A DNA stretch of 64,000 nt. Source: JBLMYQ01 sp050260055 (GTDB lineage: Bacteria; Bacillota; Clostridia; Acetivibrionales; UBA4821). Location: assembly GCA_050260055.1 (NCBI GenBank), contig JBLNBO010000027.1:1-64000 (forward strand). The letters are read 5' to 3'. Numbering within the stretch: the stretch's first letter is position 1; each line of letters starts with the position of its first letter. The notes beneath the pieces were generated by a model. The model did not search any database, had not been told where the DNA came from, and was given only the letters and a program-made list of their open reading frames with translations. The position numbers and the translations under genes are program-made. Positions 51,613 to 60,165 of this stretch are shown piece by piece.

Positions 51613-51615
51613 TCA

Positions 51616-51798
51616 CTAATATAAGTTGTATTTTAGTACCCAAATTATTCTTATAATAATAAGAATAGTGGCTATTCCAAACAAGATTAGTGAAAGAATT
51701 TTTAAAAAAGATATAAGTATTATTGCTAATAAAAGAAATATAATAATATATCTGTTAATTGTCTCAAGACTTTTTTTACTGCTATCCTCTTTACTCAT
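51616..51798 (-). CDS. Small membrane protein (60 aa)
   Basis: Two predicted membrane helices (RYIIIFLLLAIILISFL and LILFGIATILIIIRIIW) after a short polar start MSKEDSSKKSLETIN. GGAGG at normal distance before the ATG at 51798 argues for translation. Not recognised; a strong terminator follows. Confidence 0.6.
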   Translation of the reverse strand: MSKEDSSKKSLETINRYIIIFLLLAIILISFLKILSLILFGIATILIIIRIIWVLKYNLY

Positions 51799-51994
51799 GT
51801 TTTACCTCCTAGTTCTTCAAAATTATTCTCAGAGCGAATATATAAGGTTAAGTTAAAGAAAAGATTCTTTAACGATATATAAAAAATGTAATTAGTGGAA
51901 TTAAATGTATTATATATCCAAATAATAACCATATCAACATCAAAAATGAAATATTTTTAAATTTAGCAATATTATAGAGTAAGTAAAAAAAAAT

Positions 51995-52003
51995 TGGTAT
52001 AAT
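51995..52003 (+). promoter_or_regulatory. Extended -10 promoter for the flavin reductase gene
   Basis: TGGTATAAT, a perfect -10 with the TGn extension, 34 bp before the ATG; no good -35. Confidence 0.5.
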
Positions 52004-52036
52004 TGATAGCGATTTATTAAATCTTGGAGGAGAAAA

Positions 52037-52618
52037 ATGACAAAACAATTATGGAAGCCGGCAACTATTTTAAATCCTGTTCCCCTTGTGATGGTAACAT
52101 GCGCTGATAATGAAGGTAGGCCTAATATAATAACGCTTGCATGGGCAGGGACAATTAATTCTGAGCCGCCGATGCTCTCAATATCTATACGGAAAGAACG
52201 TTATTCATATAACTTGATTAAAGAAAATGGAGAATTTGTAGTAAACCTAGTAACAAAAAAGCTTGTAAAAGCTGCTGATTTTTGCGGAGTAAAATCAGGT
52301 AAAGACATGGATAAATTTATGATGACTAATTTAACTTCAGAAAAAGCATCAAAGGTTAACGTACCTATGATTAAAGAAAGTCCCATAAATATTGAATGTA
52401 TTGTTAAGAATGTACTGGAGCTAGGTTCACACGATATATTTATTGCAGAGATAGTGGCAGTAAATGTCCAAGATGATTTGATTGACGAGAAGGGAAAGCT
52501 TTGGATGAATAAAGCTGATTTAGTTTGCTACTCACATGGTCAGTATTATGGGTTGGATAAATCGCTTGGTTACTTCGGTTATTCTGTAACAAAAAAGAAA
52601 AATATTAAAAGAGGTTGA
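52037..52618 (+). CDS. Flavin reductase family protein (flavoredoxin-like)
   Basis: 193 aa FMN-binding split-barrel protein. N-terminal ATILNPVPLVMVTCADNEGRPNIITLAWAGTINSEPPMLSISIRKERYSYNLI contains the family's flavin-contact segment, followed by EFVVNLVTKKLVKAADFCG. Typical length. It may use FMN to reduce a substrate or a partner; no partner gene is adjacent. GGAGG precedes the ATG. PlsC begins 20 bp after the stop. Confidence 0.88.
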   Translation: MTKQLWKPATILNPVPLVMVTCADNEGRPNIITLAWAGTINSEPPMLSISIRKERYSYNLIKENGEFVVNLVTKKLVKAADFCGVKSGKDMDKFMMTNLTSEKASKVNVPMIKESPINIECIVKNVLELGSHDIFIAEIVAVNVQDDLIDEKGKLWMNKADLVCYSHGQYYGLDKSLGYFGYSVTKKKNIKRG

Positions 52619-52638
52619 TATATCAAAGGGGTGTACTA

Positions 52639-53349
52639 ATGTTAAGAACAATTATTTGGTTTATATACTTCTGGATTTATCTCATATTTATTATGCCTGG
52701 ATTGTGGCGCGCAGAATATCTAGAGAAAAAAGGAAGAATCAGAGAGCATGATGATTTGGTTAGCAAGTATGTGGGCAAATGGGCGCGTTCACTTCTAAGA
52801 TTAGCAGGTGCAAAGGTTACAGTTATTGGGCTTGAAAACATACCGGATACAGCAAGTGTTTTTGTGTCTAATCATCAAGGCAATTTTGATATTCCTCTAA
52901 TGCTGGGCTATGTCGGAAAACCAAAAGCACTTATTTCAAAAATTGAAGTTCAAAAGCTGCCTATAATTCGTTCGTGGATGAAGCATTTAAACTGCATGTT
53001 TATAGATAGAGATGACCATAGGCAAGCAGTAAAATCAATCAGCAGGTCGCTTGAATTATTAAAGAAAGGTTATTCAATAATAATTTTCCCAGAAGGAACC
53101 AGAAGTAAATGCGATAAAATCGGTACATTTAAAAATGGAAGTTTCAAGATGGCTTTAAAGGCAGGCGTACCAATTGTTCCGATAACCATAAGCGGTTCAT
53201 ATAAGCTTATGGAAGCAAATAAAAATATAATAAAGCCGGCACAGGTAAAGATAACAATCCATAAAGCTGTTGAAACATCGGAGTTTTCGAAAGAAGATGT
53301 ATCTCAACTTCAAGAAAGGATCAGGAGTATAATAGACATCCAGTCATAA
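52639..53349 (+). CDS. plsC: 1-acyl-sn-glycerol-3-phosphate acyltransferase
   Basis: 236 aa. ATG at 52639 after AAAGGGGTG; the frame opens at 52615 inside the flavin reductase end. N-terminal helix (TIIWFIYFWIYLIFIMPGL), motif I NHQGNFD, motif III FPEGTRSKCDKIGTFKNGS, motif IV VPIVPITISGS. It makes phosphatidic acid from lysophosphatidate. It is closer to standard PlsC than the copy at 47735. A terminator overlaps its 3' end. Confidence 0.92.
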   Translation: MLRTIIWFIYFWIYLIFIMPGLWRAEYLEKKGRIREHDDLVSKYVGKWARSLLRLAGAKVTVIGLENIPDTASVFVSNHQGNFDIPLMLGYVGKPKALISKIEVQKLPIIRSWMKHLNCMFIDRDDHRQAVKSISRSLELLKKGYSIIIFPEGTRSKCDKIGTFKNGSFKMALKAGVPIVPITISGSYKLMEANKNIIKPAQVKITIHKAVETSEFSKEDVSQLQERIRSIIDIQS

Positions 53350-53371
53350 TAGATTGGGTGTCTATTTTTTT
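53332..53371 (+). terminator. Intrinsic terminator after plsC
   Basis: ATAGACATCC at 53332-53341 pairs with GGGTGTCTAT at 53356-53365 (one G-U), followed by T to 53371. Confidence 0.85.
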
Positions 53372-53394
53372 GCTAATATGTTTAGCCCAAAGAA

Positions 53395-53470
53395 TATGGT
53401 CCAAAAGTATTACCACAAACTATACAATACTACCAGTGAAAATTACACGAACGTGCATATAAATCATTGG
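53395..53470 (+). promoter_or_regulatory. Conserved regulatory block with three 10-bp-phased repeats (copy 1)
   Basis: Starts with TATGGTC and carries TTACC (53410-53414), CTATA (53420-53424) and CTACC (53430-53434), exactly 10 bp apart. A -10-like TATAAA lies at 53458-53463 with no -35 consensus. The same block, without gaps, occurs before the second TasA-like gene. Probable activator site and weak promoter. Confidence 0.6.
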
Positions 53471-53539
53471 TAAGTAAGGTTAGAATAATAATGGTTTGAA
53501 GGGTTTAAACCAAAAAATTATTTAAGGAGAAGTATCTAC

Positions 53540-54331
53540 ATGAAAAAAATGAGAACTGCTGCTATTGCTTTTGCTTCAGCAATTGCGCTAATTGGCGCAG
53601 GATATGCAGCATGGGGAACCCAGATTACAGATATCACAACTCTTAATTCGGGCCAGTGGGCGATTGAAATTGAAAACGATAATATAGGTGATTCACTTGT
53701 TGCAGGGGATGTAGTTTACAACTTTAAAAATACTTCGGCAGGAATTATCCAGACTGTACAGAGAGGGCCTCTTGATTGGTATGGCAAATATGATGCCGTC
53801 GATTCAAGTCAAATTTCAGGAGCACGCAAGGTAAACGGAACAAACTATGTATATACAATTGCACCTAAAATTAGCGGAAGCACTGTTAATTTCGACTTTT
53901 ACAATATGCATCCTGGAACTGAAGCAATCACCAGATTTGAAATAAGAAATAAGGGAACTATTACTGCCAGGATATCAGATGTAAAAGTTACTCTTAATAA
54001 TGGAAATACACTTTCTGCTAACCAGCAAGAATTTGCCGATGCTGTAATTGTAAACGGCACATTCTATACACGAAGGGGATTGGATTACCCAGTAGCAATT
54101 GGAAATATTCCGGCTGGAACAACGCTGGCAGGATTAGAAACAGCACTCGGTTTTCTGGAAGGTATCGAATTAAAACAGCAGGAAACAATAAGCCTGGTTG
54201 ACAGTGATGAATTAAAAGCAAATAATCTGCATTTTGCACTTCCTGCATCTGCACTTTCGGGTAACAGAGGTATGAATGCAAGTTTACCAATAAGCATTGA
54301 TTTCGATTTTGTTCAATATAATCAGAACTAG
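53540..54331 (+). CDS. TasA/camelysin-like exported protein, copy 1
   Basis: 263 aa. A typical SipW-type signal peptide: MKKMRTAAIAFASAIALIGAGYAAW, with predicted cleavage after GYAA (about residue 24). The mature protein has the strand-rich TasA pattern with the segment FDFYNMHPGTEAITRFEIRNKGTITARISDVKV (a loop followed by N-x-G turn) and ends in LPISIDFDFVQYNQN. It is secreted and could assemble into surface fibres or act as an adhesin. AAGGAG precedes the ATG. A closely similar gene follows at 54600 and a terminator ends each, so the two are transcribed singly. Confidence 0.78.
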   Translation: MKKMRTAAIAFASAIALIGAGYAAWGTQITDITTLNSGQWAIEIENDNIGDSLVAGDVVYNFKNTSAGIIQTVQRGPLDWYGKYDAVDSSQISGARKVNGTNYVYTIAPKISGSTVNFDFYNMHPGTEAITRFEIRNKGTITARISDVKVTLNNGNTLSANQQEFADAVIVNGTFYTRRGLDYPVAIGNIPAGTTLAGLETALGFLEGIELKQQETISLVDSDELKANNLHFALPASALSGNRGMNASLPISIDFDFVQYNQN

Positions 54332-54350
54332 ACATCTAATACAAGAAAAG

Positions 54351-54382
54351 GCATCGCTTTAAAAGCGGTGTTTTTCTTTTTT
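54351..54382 (+). terminator. Intrinsic terminator of TasA-like copy 1
   Basis: CATCGCTT and its G-U-containing complement AAGCGGTG form the stem, followed by a T-rich tract. Confidence 0.8.
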
Positions 54383-54424
54383 ATGACAATATAGCTATAA
54401 CCAAAAGCTCAGCGCGGATGAAAG

Positions 54425-54500
54425 TATGGTCAAAAAGTGCTACTCTAAACTACTAAAAACTACCAGCAAAAATTACACTAAGGTACATGTAAATATATGG
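54425..54500 (+). promoter_or_regulatory. Conserved regulatory block with three 10-bp-phased repeats (copy 2)
   Basis: CTACT (54440-54444), CTACT (54450-54454) and CTACC (54460-54464), exactly 10 bp apart, in a 76-bp block that matches copy 1 at 57 of 76 positions by hand count, without gaps. The -10 region is weaker (TGTAAA). Confidence 0.6.
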
Positions 54501-54599
54501 AAATAGCCATTAAAATAAGCATGGTTAAAATGAAAGGTTGATTAAAACTCTATTAACCAAATTTTTAAACCAAAAAATATTATAAGGAGGAATTTTAGC

Positions 54600-55370
54600 A
54601 TGAAAAAAATGAAGTTAATTGCTTTTGTCATGATCGCGGCAATTGCAATGGTAGGTGCCGGATATGCGGCATGGGGAACAGTAATTACCGACAATACAAC
54701 ACTTAAAACAGGTAATTGGTCAATTGTTCTTGAAAATGATGCACCAGGCGATTCGCTTGTTGCAGAGGATGAAGTATATAGCTTTGATAAAACATCTACT
54801 GGTTTTAACGAAACTGCATTGTTAGACAAAGATGGATATAATGAGTATGATGCTGTAAATTCAAAAGTAAACGGTAGTACTTGGGTTTATACAATTGCTC
54901 CATCAATCATTGGAGACACTGTTAATTTCGCTTTCTACAACATGCATCCAGGAACCAAAGCTATAACAAGATTTGAAATGAGAAACTTAGGTTCAATTCC
55001 TGCTAAAGTGGCAAATGTTACAGTTAAATTGAATAATGGGTCTGCTTTGAATACCGAGCAGGATGAATTTGCAGATGCTATTACAGTTAGCGGTACGCTT
55101 GTTGACCATATAGGAAGCGGTGCTTTCAACACACTCGGAACTATTCCTGCAGGTACAACACTTTCAGGTTTGGAATCAGCACTAGAAACCATACTTAATG
55201 GAAAAGAATTAAGCCCAGAAAAGTCCATAGGCTTCAGAAGTGGTTCAGAACTTGAAGTCGAAGGGTTAGCTTTCACTCTTCCTGCAAATGCACTGACAGG
55301 AAATAAAGGTATGAATGCAAATCTTCCAATAAGTATTGATTTTGACTTTGCACAATACAACCAGAACTAA
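54600..55370 (+). CDS. TasA/camelysin-like exported protein, copy 2
   Basis: 256 aa paralogue of the gene at 53540. Signal MKKMKLIAFVMIAAIAMVGAGYAAW with the same GYAA cut site. Shared parts: WGT-ITD-TTL, the GDSLVA segment, AFYNMHPGTKAITRFEMRN, GTIPAGTTLSGLE, and the ending LPISIDFDFAQYNQN. The central part differs more. AAGGAGG precedes the ATG. It is a tandem duplication including the upstream regulatory block. It is probably processed by the SipW-type enzyme at 58926 or the one at 17595. Confidence 0.78.
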   Translation: MKKMKLIAFVMIAAIAMVGAGYAAWGTVITDNTTLKTGNWSIVLENDAPGDSLVAEDEVYSFDKTSTGFNETALLDKDGYNEYDAVNSKVNGSTWVYTIAPSIIGDTVNFAFYNMHPGTKAITRFEMRNLGSIPAKVANVTVKLNNGSALNTEQDEFADAITVSGTLVDHIGSGAFNTLGTIPAGTTLSGLESALETILNGKELSPEKSIGFRSGSELEVEGLAFTLPANALTGNKGMNANLPISIDFDFAQYNQN

Positions 55371-55383
55371 AATTGAATGATTT

Positions 55384-55419
55384 AAGGATCGGTCTAAACA
55401 GCCGGTCCTTATTTTTTTT
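55384..55419 (+). terminator. Intrinsic terminator of TasA-like copy 2
   Basis: AAGGATCGG (55384-55392) pairs with CCGGTCCTT (55402-55410), followed by T. Confidence 0.85.
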
Positions 55420-55429
55420 AAATTATGTA

Positions 55430-55457
55430 TTGATAAAATGGAAAATTATGTTAAAAT
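55430..55457 (+). promoter_or_regulatory. Possible promoter of the kinase operon
   Basis: TTGATA at 55430-55435, 16-bp spacer, TAAAAT at 55452-55457. Confidence 0.4.
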
Positions 55458-55536
55458 GATTACGGCTTACAAATAATGGAAATAATATAATCAATAAAAA
55501 TATAATTTTAAAATCAAGGTGGGTGATATTTAAAAA

Positions 55537-57243
55537 TTGTATAGCCTTCTGAAATCTAAAGCATTAAACAGTTTAGCAGTTGATGAATTAAAGTTTATTT
55601 ATGCTTACAGGTATTTTTCTTTTATAGTTACTTCAATTATTTATCTTGTCGGTAGATATAAGGTTCCTATAGCTCATAAACTTGTAGTCGTAGGCTGTCT
55701 TGGAATAGCAGTATTACTTTTAAACTATATATACTCCAAGAATGAAAATGTGTTGAATATTGTTAAATGGCTAATAATAATTGAATCAATCTGCAACGTT
55801 CTTATTCTTATACCGACTGGAGGTATGGATAGCCCATATATTTGGTATTCAATAAATTCGGTGCTTATTACCGCATATTATTTAAGTTTAAGATATTTCT
55901 GCATAATCATCGCAATTTATGCAGTTTCATCAACTGTGATTTCCTTTGCAATTTTTAATATTTCACGCAGCAGTATATTTAATTATTTACAGGAAAATGC
56001 GAATCTGATTATGAGTTACCTTTTGATTGTAACTGCTATCCTGGCAATGATGAAGCTTGCCAAAAGGCTTCGGGAGGATAGTACAAGATTGTTCTTAGTA
56101 AATAATGAACTTAAAGAGGCTAATAAGATTATAGATGAATCCATGGAGCAGTTCACAGCCTTGTACCAATCAATACACACGCTTACTAACGTAAGAAGTA
56201 TAAGAGAACTAGCAAAAATCATGGCTAGATATACAAGAGAAATCACCAATACAGCTCTTGCATTTATATCAGTTGCTTCGAAAGAAGCTGGTTTTGTATT
56301 TGAAGTTAACGGAAGTATTTCTGATGAATATCATAATTTCCTCAATAAAAAAATAAAGAAAGACTGGGATTATCTTATGATATCTGAAAATGTTTCGAAA
56401 TATTTTTACATGAATCAATGCTTTCTTGTAACTCCAATAAAATCAACATATGAGGCTTATGGGATTCTTGGAATAAAGTTATCAGGTGATTGTGGAGGTT
56501 TTATATGCAAGGAGATTGAGAACCAGATAAAATTTCTAGCATCACTTACTTCGATATTACTGGAACGTATTAAGATTGATGAAATAAATAAACTGCTTGT
56601 TATATCTGAGGAACAGAATAGGATTGCAAATGAGATACATGATAGTGTAAGTCAAAGACTGTTCTTTATTTCAAGCAAACTGCATTCATTATCTGAGAGA
56701 GATGAATTGAAGAAATATATTAATACAAAAGATGAATTAAGGTTTATTCAGGATTCGTTATCCAGTGCAATGAGAGAGCTAAGGGAAGTTATATATAGTT
56801 ATTGTGATAAGAAAAGCGGCTTAAGTAAGATTGAAGAAAAAATTAGGAAACGCATAAAGGAAATTTCGGTTTTAAATGATGTAAATATAAAGTTTGATAT
56901 TGTAGGGAGTATGGAGCTAATTTCTTATGAATTAAAAAAAGTGCTTTACAGGATTTTGTGTGAAGCATTAGGAAATGCTATACGACACGGTAAGAGCAAT
57001 AATATAGATATTAAGTTTAATATAGACAGCAGAAATATCAATATTGGAATAATAGATGACGGTATTGGTTTTGATATTAAGAATAAATCCAATATGGGTT
57101 TAGGAATAAAGAATCTTAATAATCTTGTTCATTCATTCAACGGGAAAATATTAATTAAAAGTCAACTATGCAAAGGTACGTGCATTAATATAGAGCTTCC
57201 TTCGGAAACAGTAATAAGGAAAGAGCAGGTGAAGGTAATATGA
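55537..57243 (+). CDS. Membrane sensor histidine kinase (LiaS/NarL type)
   Basis: 568 aa, TTG start at 55537 with AAGGTGGGTG upstream. Residues 25-172 form about six membrane helices. A linker coiled coil (RLREDSTRLFLVNNELKEANKIIDESMEQF) leads to a GAF-like region (about 210-345). The HisKA_3 part has H368 in RIANEIHDSVSQRLF, and the C-terminal HATPase has LCEALGNAIRHGKSNN and IGIIDDGIGFD. Its stop overlaps the start of the response regulator by four bases. Position between TasA-like genes suggests it controls their expression. Confidence 0.9.
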   Translation: MYSLLKSKALNSLAVDELKFIYAYRYFSFIVTSIIYLVGRYKVPIAHKLVVVGCLGIAVLLLNYIYSKNENVLNIVKWLIIIESICNVLILIPTGGMDSPYIWYSINSVLITAYYLSLRYFCIIIAIYAVSSTVISFAIFNISRSSIFNYLQENANLIMSYLLIVTAILAMMKLAKRLREDSTRLFLVNNELKEANKIIDESMEQFTALYQSIHTLTNVRSIRELAKIMARYTREITNTALAFISVASKEAGFVFEVNGSISDEYHNFLNKKIKKDWDYLMISENVSKYFYMNQCFLVTPIKSTYEAYGILGIKLSGDCGGFICKEIENQIKFLASLTSILLERIKIDEINKLLVISEEQNRIANEIHDSVSQRLFFISSKLHSLSERDELKKYINTKDELRFIQDSLSSAMRELREVIYSYCDKKSGLSKIEEKIRKRIKEISVLNDVNIKFDIVGSMELISYELKKVLYRILCEALGNAIRHGKSNNIDIKFNIDSRNINIGIIDDGIGFDIKNKSNMGLGIKNLNNLVHSFNGKILIKSQLCKGTCINIELPSETVIRKEQVKVI

Positions 57244-57851
57244 ACGTTTTAATTGTTGACGATCATCCTCTAGCAAGGTTAGGTATTTCTTCTATAGTGT
57301 CTAAGACCGAAAGAGTAAACGAGATTCACGAAGCATCTAACTTAAAAGAAGCGCTGGATAAATTGGATAAGAATAAAATCAACGTTGCATTTATTGACTT
57401 AAAGCTTGGTGCTGAAGATGGTCTTGAAGCTGCAATTCAAGGAAAGATAAAAAGCTCAGAAACGAAATTTATTGTTATAACGTCTTTTATAACACAGGAT
57501 GATTTCTTACGAGCAGAAAAGTACGGTATAGACGGATATATATTAAAAGAGGCGGCACCTGCAGATATAAATTTCGTACTTGATTCTGTAGTTAGAGGTA
57601 AAAAATATTATGACCCAGGTATCATTATGAATATCAATAAATCCAGCAATAAACAGATACTGCTAAATCAGCTTACAGGTCGAGAAAAAGAAGTATTGAT
57701 TGAGATTGGTAATGGGCTAAGCAATAATGAAATTTCATCGAGATTGTATGTTTCTGAAAATACTATTAAAAAGCATATAAGCAGTATATTGTTGAAACTA
57801 AACTTGAAGCATCGGACACAAGCTGCTTTATATATAAAAAATATGTTGTAA
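57240..57851 (+). CDS. LuxR/NarL-type response regulator
   Basis: 203 aa. Receiver domain with VDDHPLARLG (D7, D8), phosphoacceptor D53 (AFIDLKLGAEDG), and conserved K in GYILKEAAPADI. C-terminal LuxR HTH: LTGREKEVLIEIGNGLSNNEISSRLYVSENTIKKHISSILLKL. Overlaps the kinase gene by four bases and lies 16 bp before the next exported-protein gene. It is a good candidate to bind the 10-bp-phased repeats at 53410 and 54440; this is inference. Confidence 0.92.
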   Translation: MNVLIVDDHPLARLGISSIVSKTERVNEIHEASNLKEALDKLDKNKINVAFIDLKLGAEDGLEAAIQGKIKSSETKFIVITSFITQDDFLRAEKYGIDGYILKEAAPADINFVLDSVVRGKKYYDPGIIMNINKSSNKQILLNQLTGREKEVLIEIGNGLSNNEISSRLYVSENTIKKHISSILLKLNLKHRTQAALYIKNML

Positions 57852-57867
57852 TAGTATGGAGGTTAAA

Positions 57868-58401
57868 ATGATAAACGTCAAAGGTAAAAAATCAGGAAAA
57901 TCAACTAATTACAGAATTATATATATTGCTATTTTTGTAATGCTAAACATATTAGGCATTGGATATGGCAGTTATATGAATAATATAGGTTTAGAAACTG
58001 TAATTTCTACAGGAGATATTGCACCTGTTTTCAGCAGCGAGCCAGTATTAACCGAGATTAACACATGGTCTAAGCCCAATGATGCCAGACCTGCCAGCGC
58101 AGTTTTGAGTAGTGATCAGAAAAAAATATATGTAACTTTGCCGTGTGCATATCCTGGTTATTCAGTTATTATCAATTATACTGTGAGCAATATGGGAACT
58201 ATCCCAATATCATGCAATATTTGTGGGAATGCTCCTGAACCGATAAAGCTTAATTTTTCTAAATCAGACGAAATGCTAAATCCTCACGGAGACAGTATAA
58301 GCGGTACTATTAAAATAACAATTCCTGAAGGGGTGAAAGAGGATACTGATTACAGCTTTGCTATCGGGCTGGAATATGACCAATATAATTTGCAAAAATA
58401 A
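57868..58401 (+). CDS. TasA-like exported or membrane-anchored protein, third copy
   Basis: 177 aa. GGAGG sets the ATG at 57868; an upstream in-frame ATG at 57856 overlaps the ribosome site. Hydrophobic signal or anchor (YIAIFVMLNILGIGYGSYM). The mature part has a camelysin-like beta pattern: PGYSVIINYTVSNMGTIPISCNICGNAPEP, NPHGDSISGTIKITIPEG, then FAIGLEYDQYNLQK, which resembles the end FDFAQYNQN of the two TasA-like proteins. Two Cys in SCNIC. It is linked to the regulator gene. Confidence 0.65.
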   Translation: MINVKGKKSGKSTNYRIIYIAIFVMLNILGIGYGSYMNNIGLETVISTGDIAPVFSSEPVLTEINTWSKPNDARPASAVLSSDQKKIYVTLPCAYPGYSVIINYTVSNMGTIPISCNICGNAPEPIKLNFSKSDEMLNPHGDSISGTIKITIPEGVKEDTDYSFAIGLEYDQYNLQK

Positions 58402-58435
58402 TATACTGATTCATTATTAAAGGAGAGAATTAAAT

Positions 58436-58873
58436 ATGAAAATTAAAATACAATTAATATTGCTTTTAATAAGTCTTCTTACTGCAACACTTATAATTTC
58501 ATCTGGTTTTGGTTCTTGGCAGGATAATTTATCCGTAGATATTAGTATAAAAACAGCAGAGAAATTTAAAGGGAAAAAAGTAAGAAACAAGGCAATAGAT
58601 TATAGTTGCAATGAAAGCAATAAGGCTGATAAAGAAACAGCAGATTCTAATATTGAACCAAGTAGTACCTCTGATACAACAGAAGCAAATGATTCTCCAA
58701 CGGGTTCTGAAAATTCCAGCAGCACTGAGAATGAGAGTACATCATCAGAAAATTCAGATGCAAATAATACTGGTGATGGCAGCAATTCCTCTGATATTGC
58801 CGGCGGAAATAATGCAGGCGGAGATCCAAATGCAAATGAAAACAGCGACATAAATAATACAAATTTAGAATAA
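58436..58873 (+). CDS. Small exported Ser/Asn/Glu-rich protein
   Basis: 145 aa. Hydrophobic signal (LILLLISLLTATLIISSGFGSWQD) with the same G-x-(G/A)-x-W pattern as the SipW-processed proteins. After residue 65 the protein is low-complexity: Ser, Asn, Asp, Glu, Gly, Thr, for example SSTENESTSSENSD and GGNNAGGDPNANENSD. It is probably disordered and very acidic, like a surface linker or calcium-binding tail. AAAGGAG precedes the ATG. It lies between the TasA-like gene and the peptidase-fusion gene. Confidence 0.7.
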   Translation: MKIKIQLILLLISLLTATLIISSGFGSWQDNLSVDISIKTAEKFKGKKVRNKAIDYSCNESNKADKETADSNIEPSSTSDTTEANDSPTGSENSSSTENESTSSENSDANNTGDGSNSSDIAGGNNAGGDPNANENSDINNTNLE

Positions 58874-58925
58874 GTCTCATCTCGAAATATTATCTAAGTA
58901 AAATCTATGGAGGAAACAGAAAAGA

Positions 58926-60128
58926 ATGGAGATAAGCAAACAAAGAAATATAACAGGAGGTTTTGGCAAAAGAGCAATCATATTGATTATATTTCTCGTT
59001 TTAATCTTTTGTATTGAAAATTTTTCACCAATTATAATAAGAAGCAGTATGTTTTATACATATTTAGTGAAGCCGGCAATCTGGATTGCAATAATAGCAG
59101 CAGTATTAAAGTTTCCTAAAGTACATCCATCAGGAAAACTTCGGCTAAAAAGCATGCTTCAATGTTTATGTATGATTCTGTCAGGAAGCTTTATCCTCAT
59201 AATGATGCTGGCAGGCATAATTTCCGGTTTTGGAAAGAGTCCATACAGTCACACATTGATTGGAGTTGTGACCAATATAATCATTGTATTTTCGCCGTTA
59301 ATCGCAAGAGAACTAATAAGAGACTATCTGGTAAATAATCCTTCTATAAAAGGTAATTTGGCGTTAATTATAGTTATAACATTATTTATGACAATATGTA
59401 ATTTATCTATTGATATGTTAACTGGATTAAAAACCAATCTGGATATTGTAAAATATACAACAGAAATTATTCTTCCTGAGTTAGGAAATAATATTTTGTC
59501 CTCATACCTGGTTTTCTTAGGCGGTCCAATGCTATCAATTATCTATCTTGGAATTCAACAGATATTCTATTGGTTTTTTCCTATTCTTCCTAATCTTGAT
59601 TGGCTTGTCAAAGGCCTGGTTTGCACATTGGCGCCAATATTCAGCCTTTTGCTCATACAATTCATATATAAGAAGCGTATGAAGCTTATAGAAGATAATG
59701 AAACAAAATCTGAAAACCCTATAGGGTGGATTCTTACAAGCTTGCTATCAATAAGCATAATCTGGTTTGCAGTAGGCGTATTTCCTATACGACCCATGGT
59801 TATTGCTACTGGAAGTATGGAACCTGTTATATATGCAGGGGATATGGTATTGGTAAAAAGAATTTCACCTAAAGAATTGAAAATAGGAGATATTATTCAG
59901 TATAAATCAGGAAATATATTTATTTTTCATCGAATAATCGAAGCTGTTGCTGATAAAGACAAGTTAAAATATAGGACCAAGGGGGATAATAATTCGATAT
60001 ATGATCATGAACTTGTAAGCCAAGATAATATAAAGGGAAAAGTTGTGTATACTGTACCTAAAATAGGCTGGCCTATTTTGTTATTAAAGGGAGATAGGAG
60101 CTTTGATAAAACTAAAGTTCAATTCTGA
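58926..60128 (+). CDS. Polytopic membrane protein with C-terminal SipW-type signal peptidase
   Basis: 400 aa. About eight membrane helices fill residues 16-285; the signal peptidase part begins about residue 285. Catalytic Ser297 in IATGSMEP, second catalytic residue His335 in FIFHRIIE (His, not Lys, so the SipW/SEC11 subtype), and RTKGDNN with Asp354. Normal SipW proteins have just one or two helices, as the one at 17595. It is probably the processing enzyme for the exported proteins of this locus, and the extra membrane region may give specificity. GGAGG before the ATG. Confidence 0.85.
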   Translation: MEISKQRNITGGFGKRAIILIIFLVLIFCIENFSPIIIRSSMFYTYLVKPAIWIAIIAAVLKFPKVHPSGKLRLKSMLQCLCMILSGSFILIMMLAGIISGFGKSPYSHTLIGVVTNIIIVFSPLIARELIRDYLVNNPSIKGNLALIIVITLFMTICNLSIDMLTGLKTNLDIVKYTTEIILPELGNNILSSYLVFLGGPMLSIIYLGIQQIFYWFFPILPNLDWLVKGLVCTLAPIFSLLLIQFIYKKRMKLIEDNETKSENPIGWILTSLLSISIIWFAVGVFPIRPMVIATGSMEPVIYAGDMVLVKRISPKELKIGDIIQYKSGNIFIFHRIIEAVADKDKLKYRTKGDNNSIYDHELVSQDNIKGKVVYTVPKIGWPILLLKGDRSFDKTKVQF

Positions 60129-60165
60129 TTAAATGATATCCTGAAAGAAGGTTGGAGAAAATTAA

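Noticed and set aside
54018..54335. 105-aa open frame on the minus strand inside TasA-like copy 1
   Set aside because: It has no ribosome site and lies fully antisense to a gene with clear signal peptide and paralogue.
58600..58880. Several antisense and shifted open frames over the Ser/Asn-rich tail
   Set aside because: They result from the low-complexity codon repeats of the gene at 58436; none has a ribosome site.
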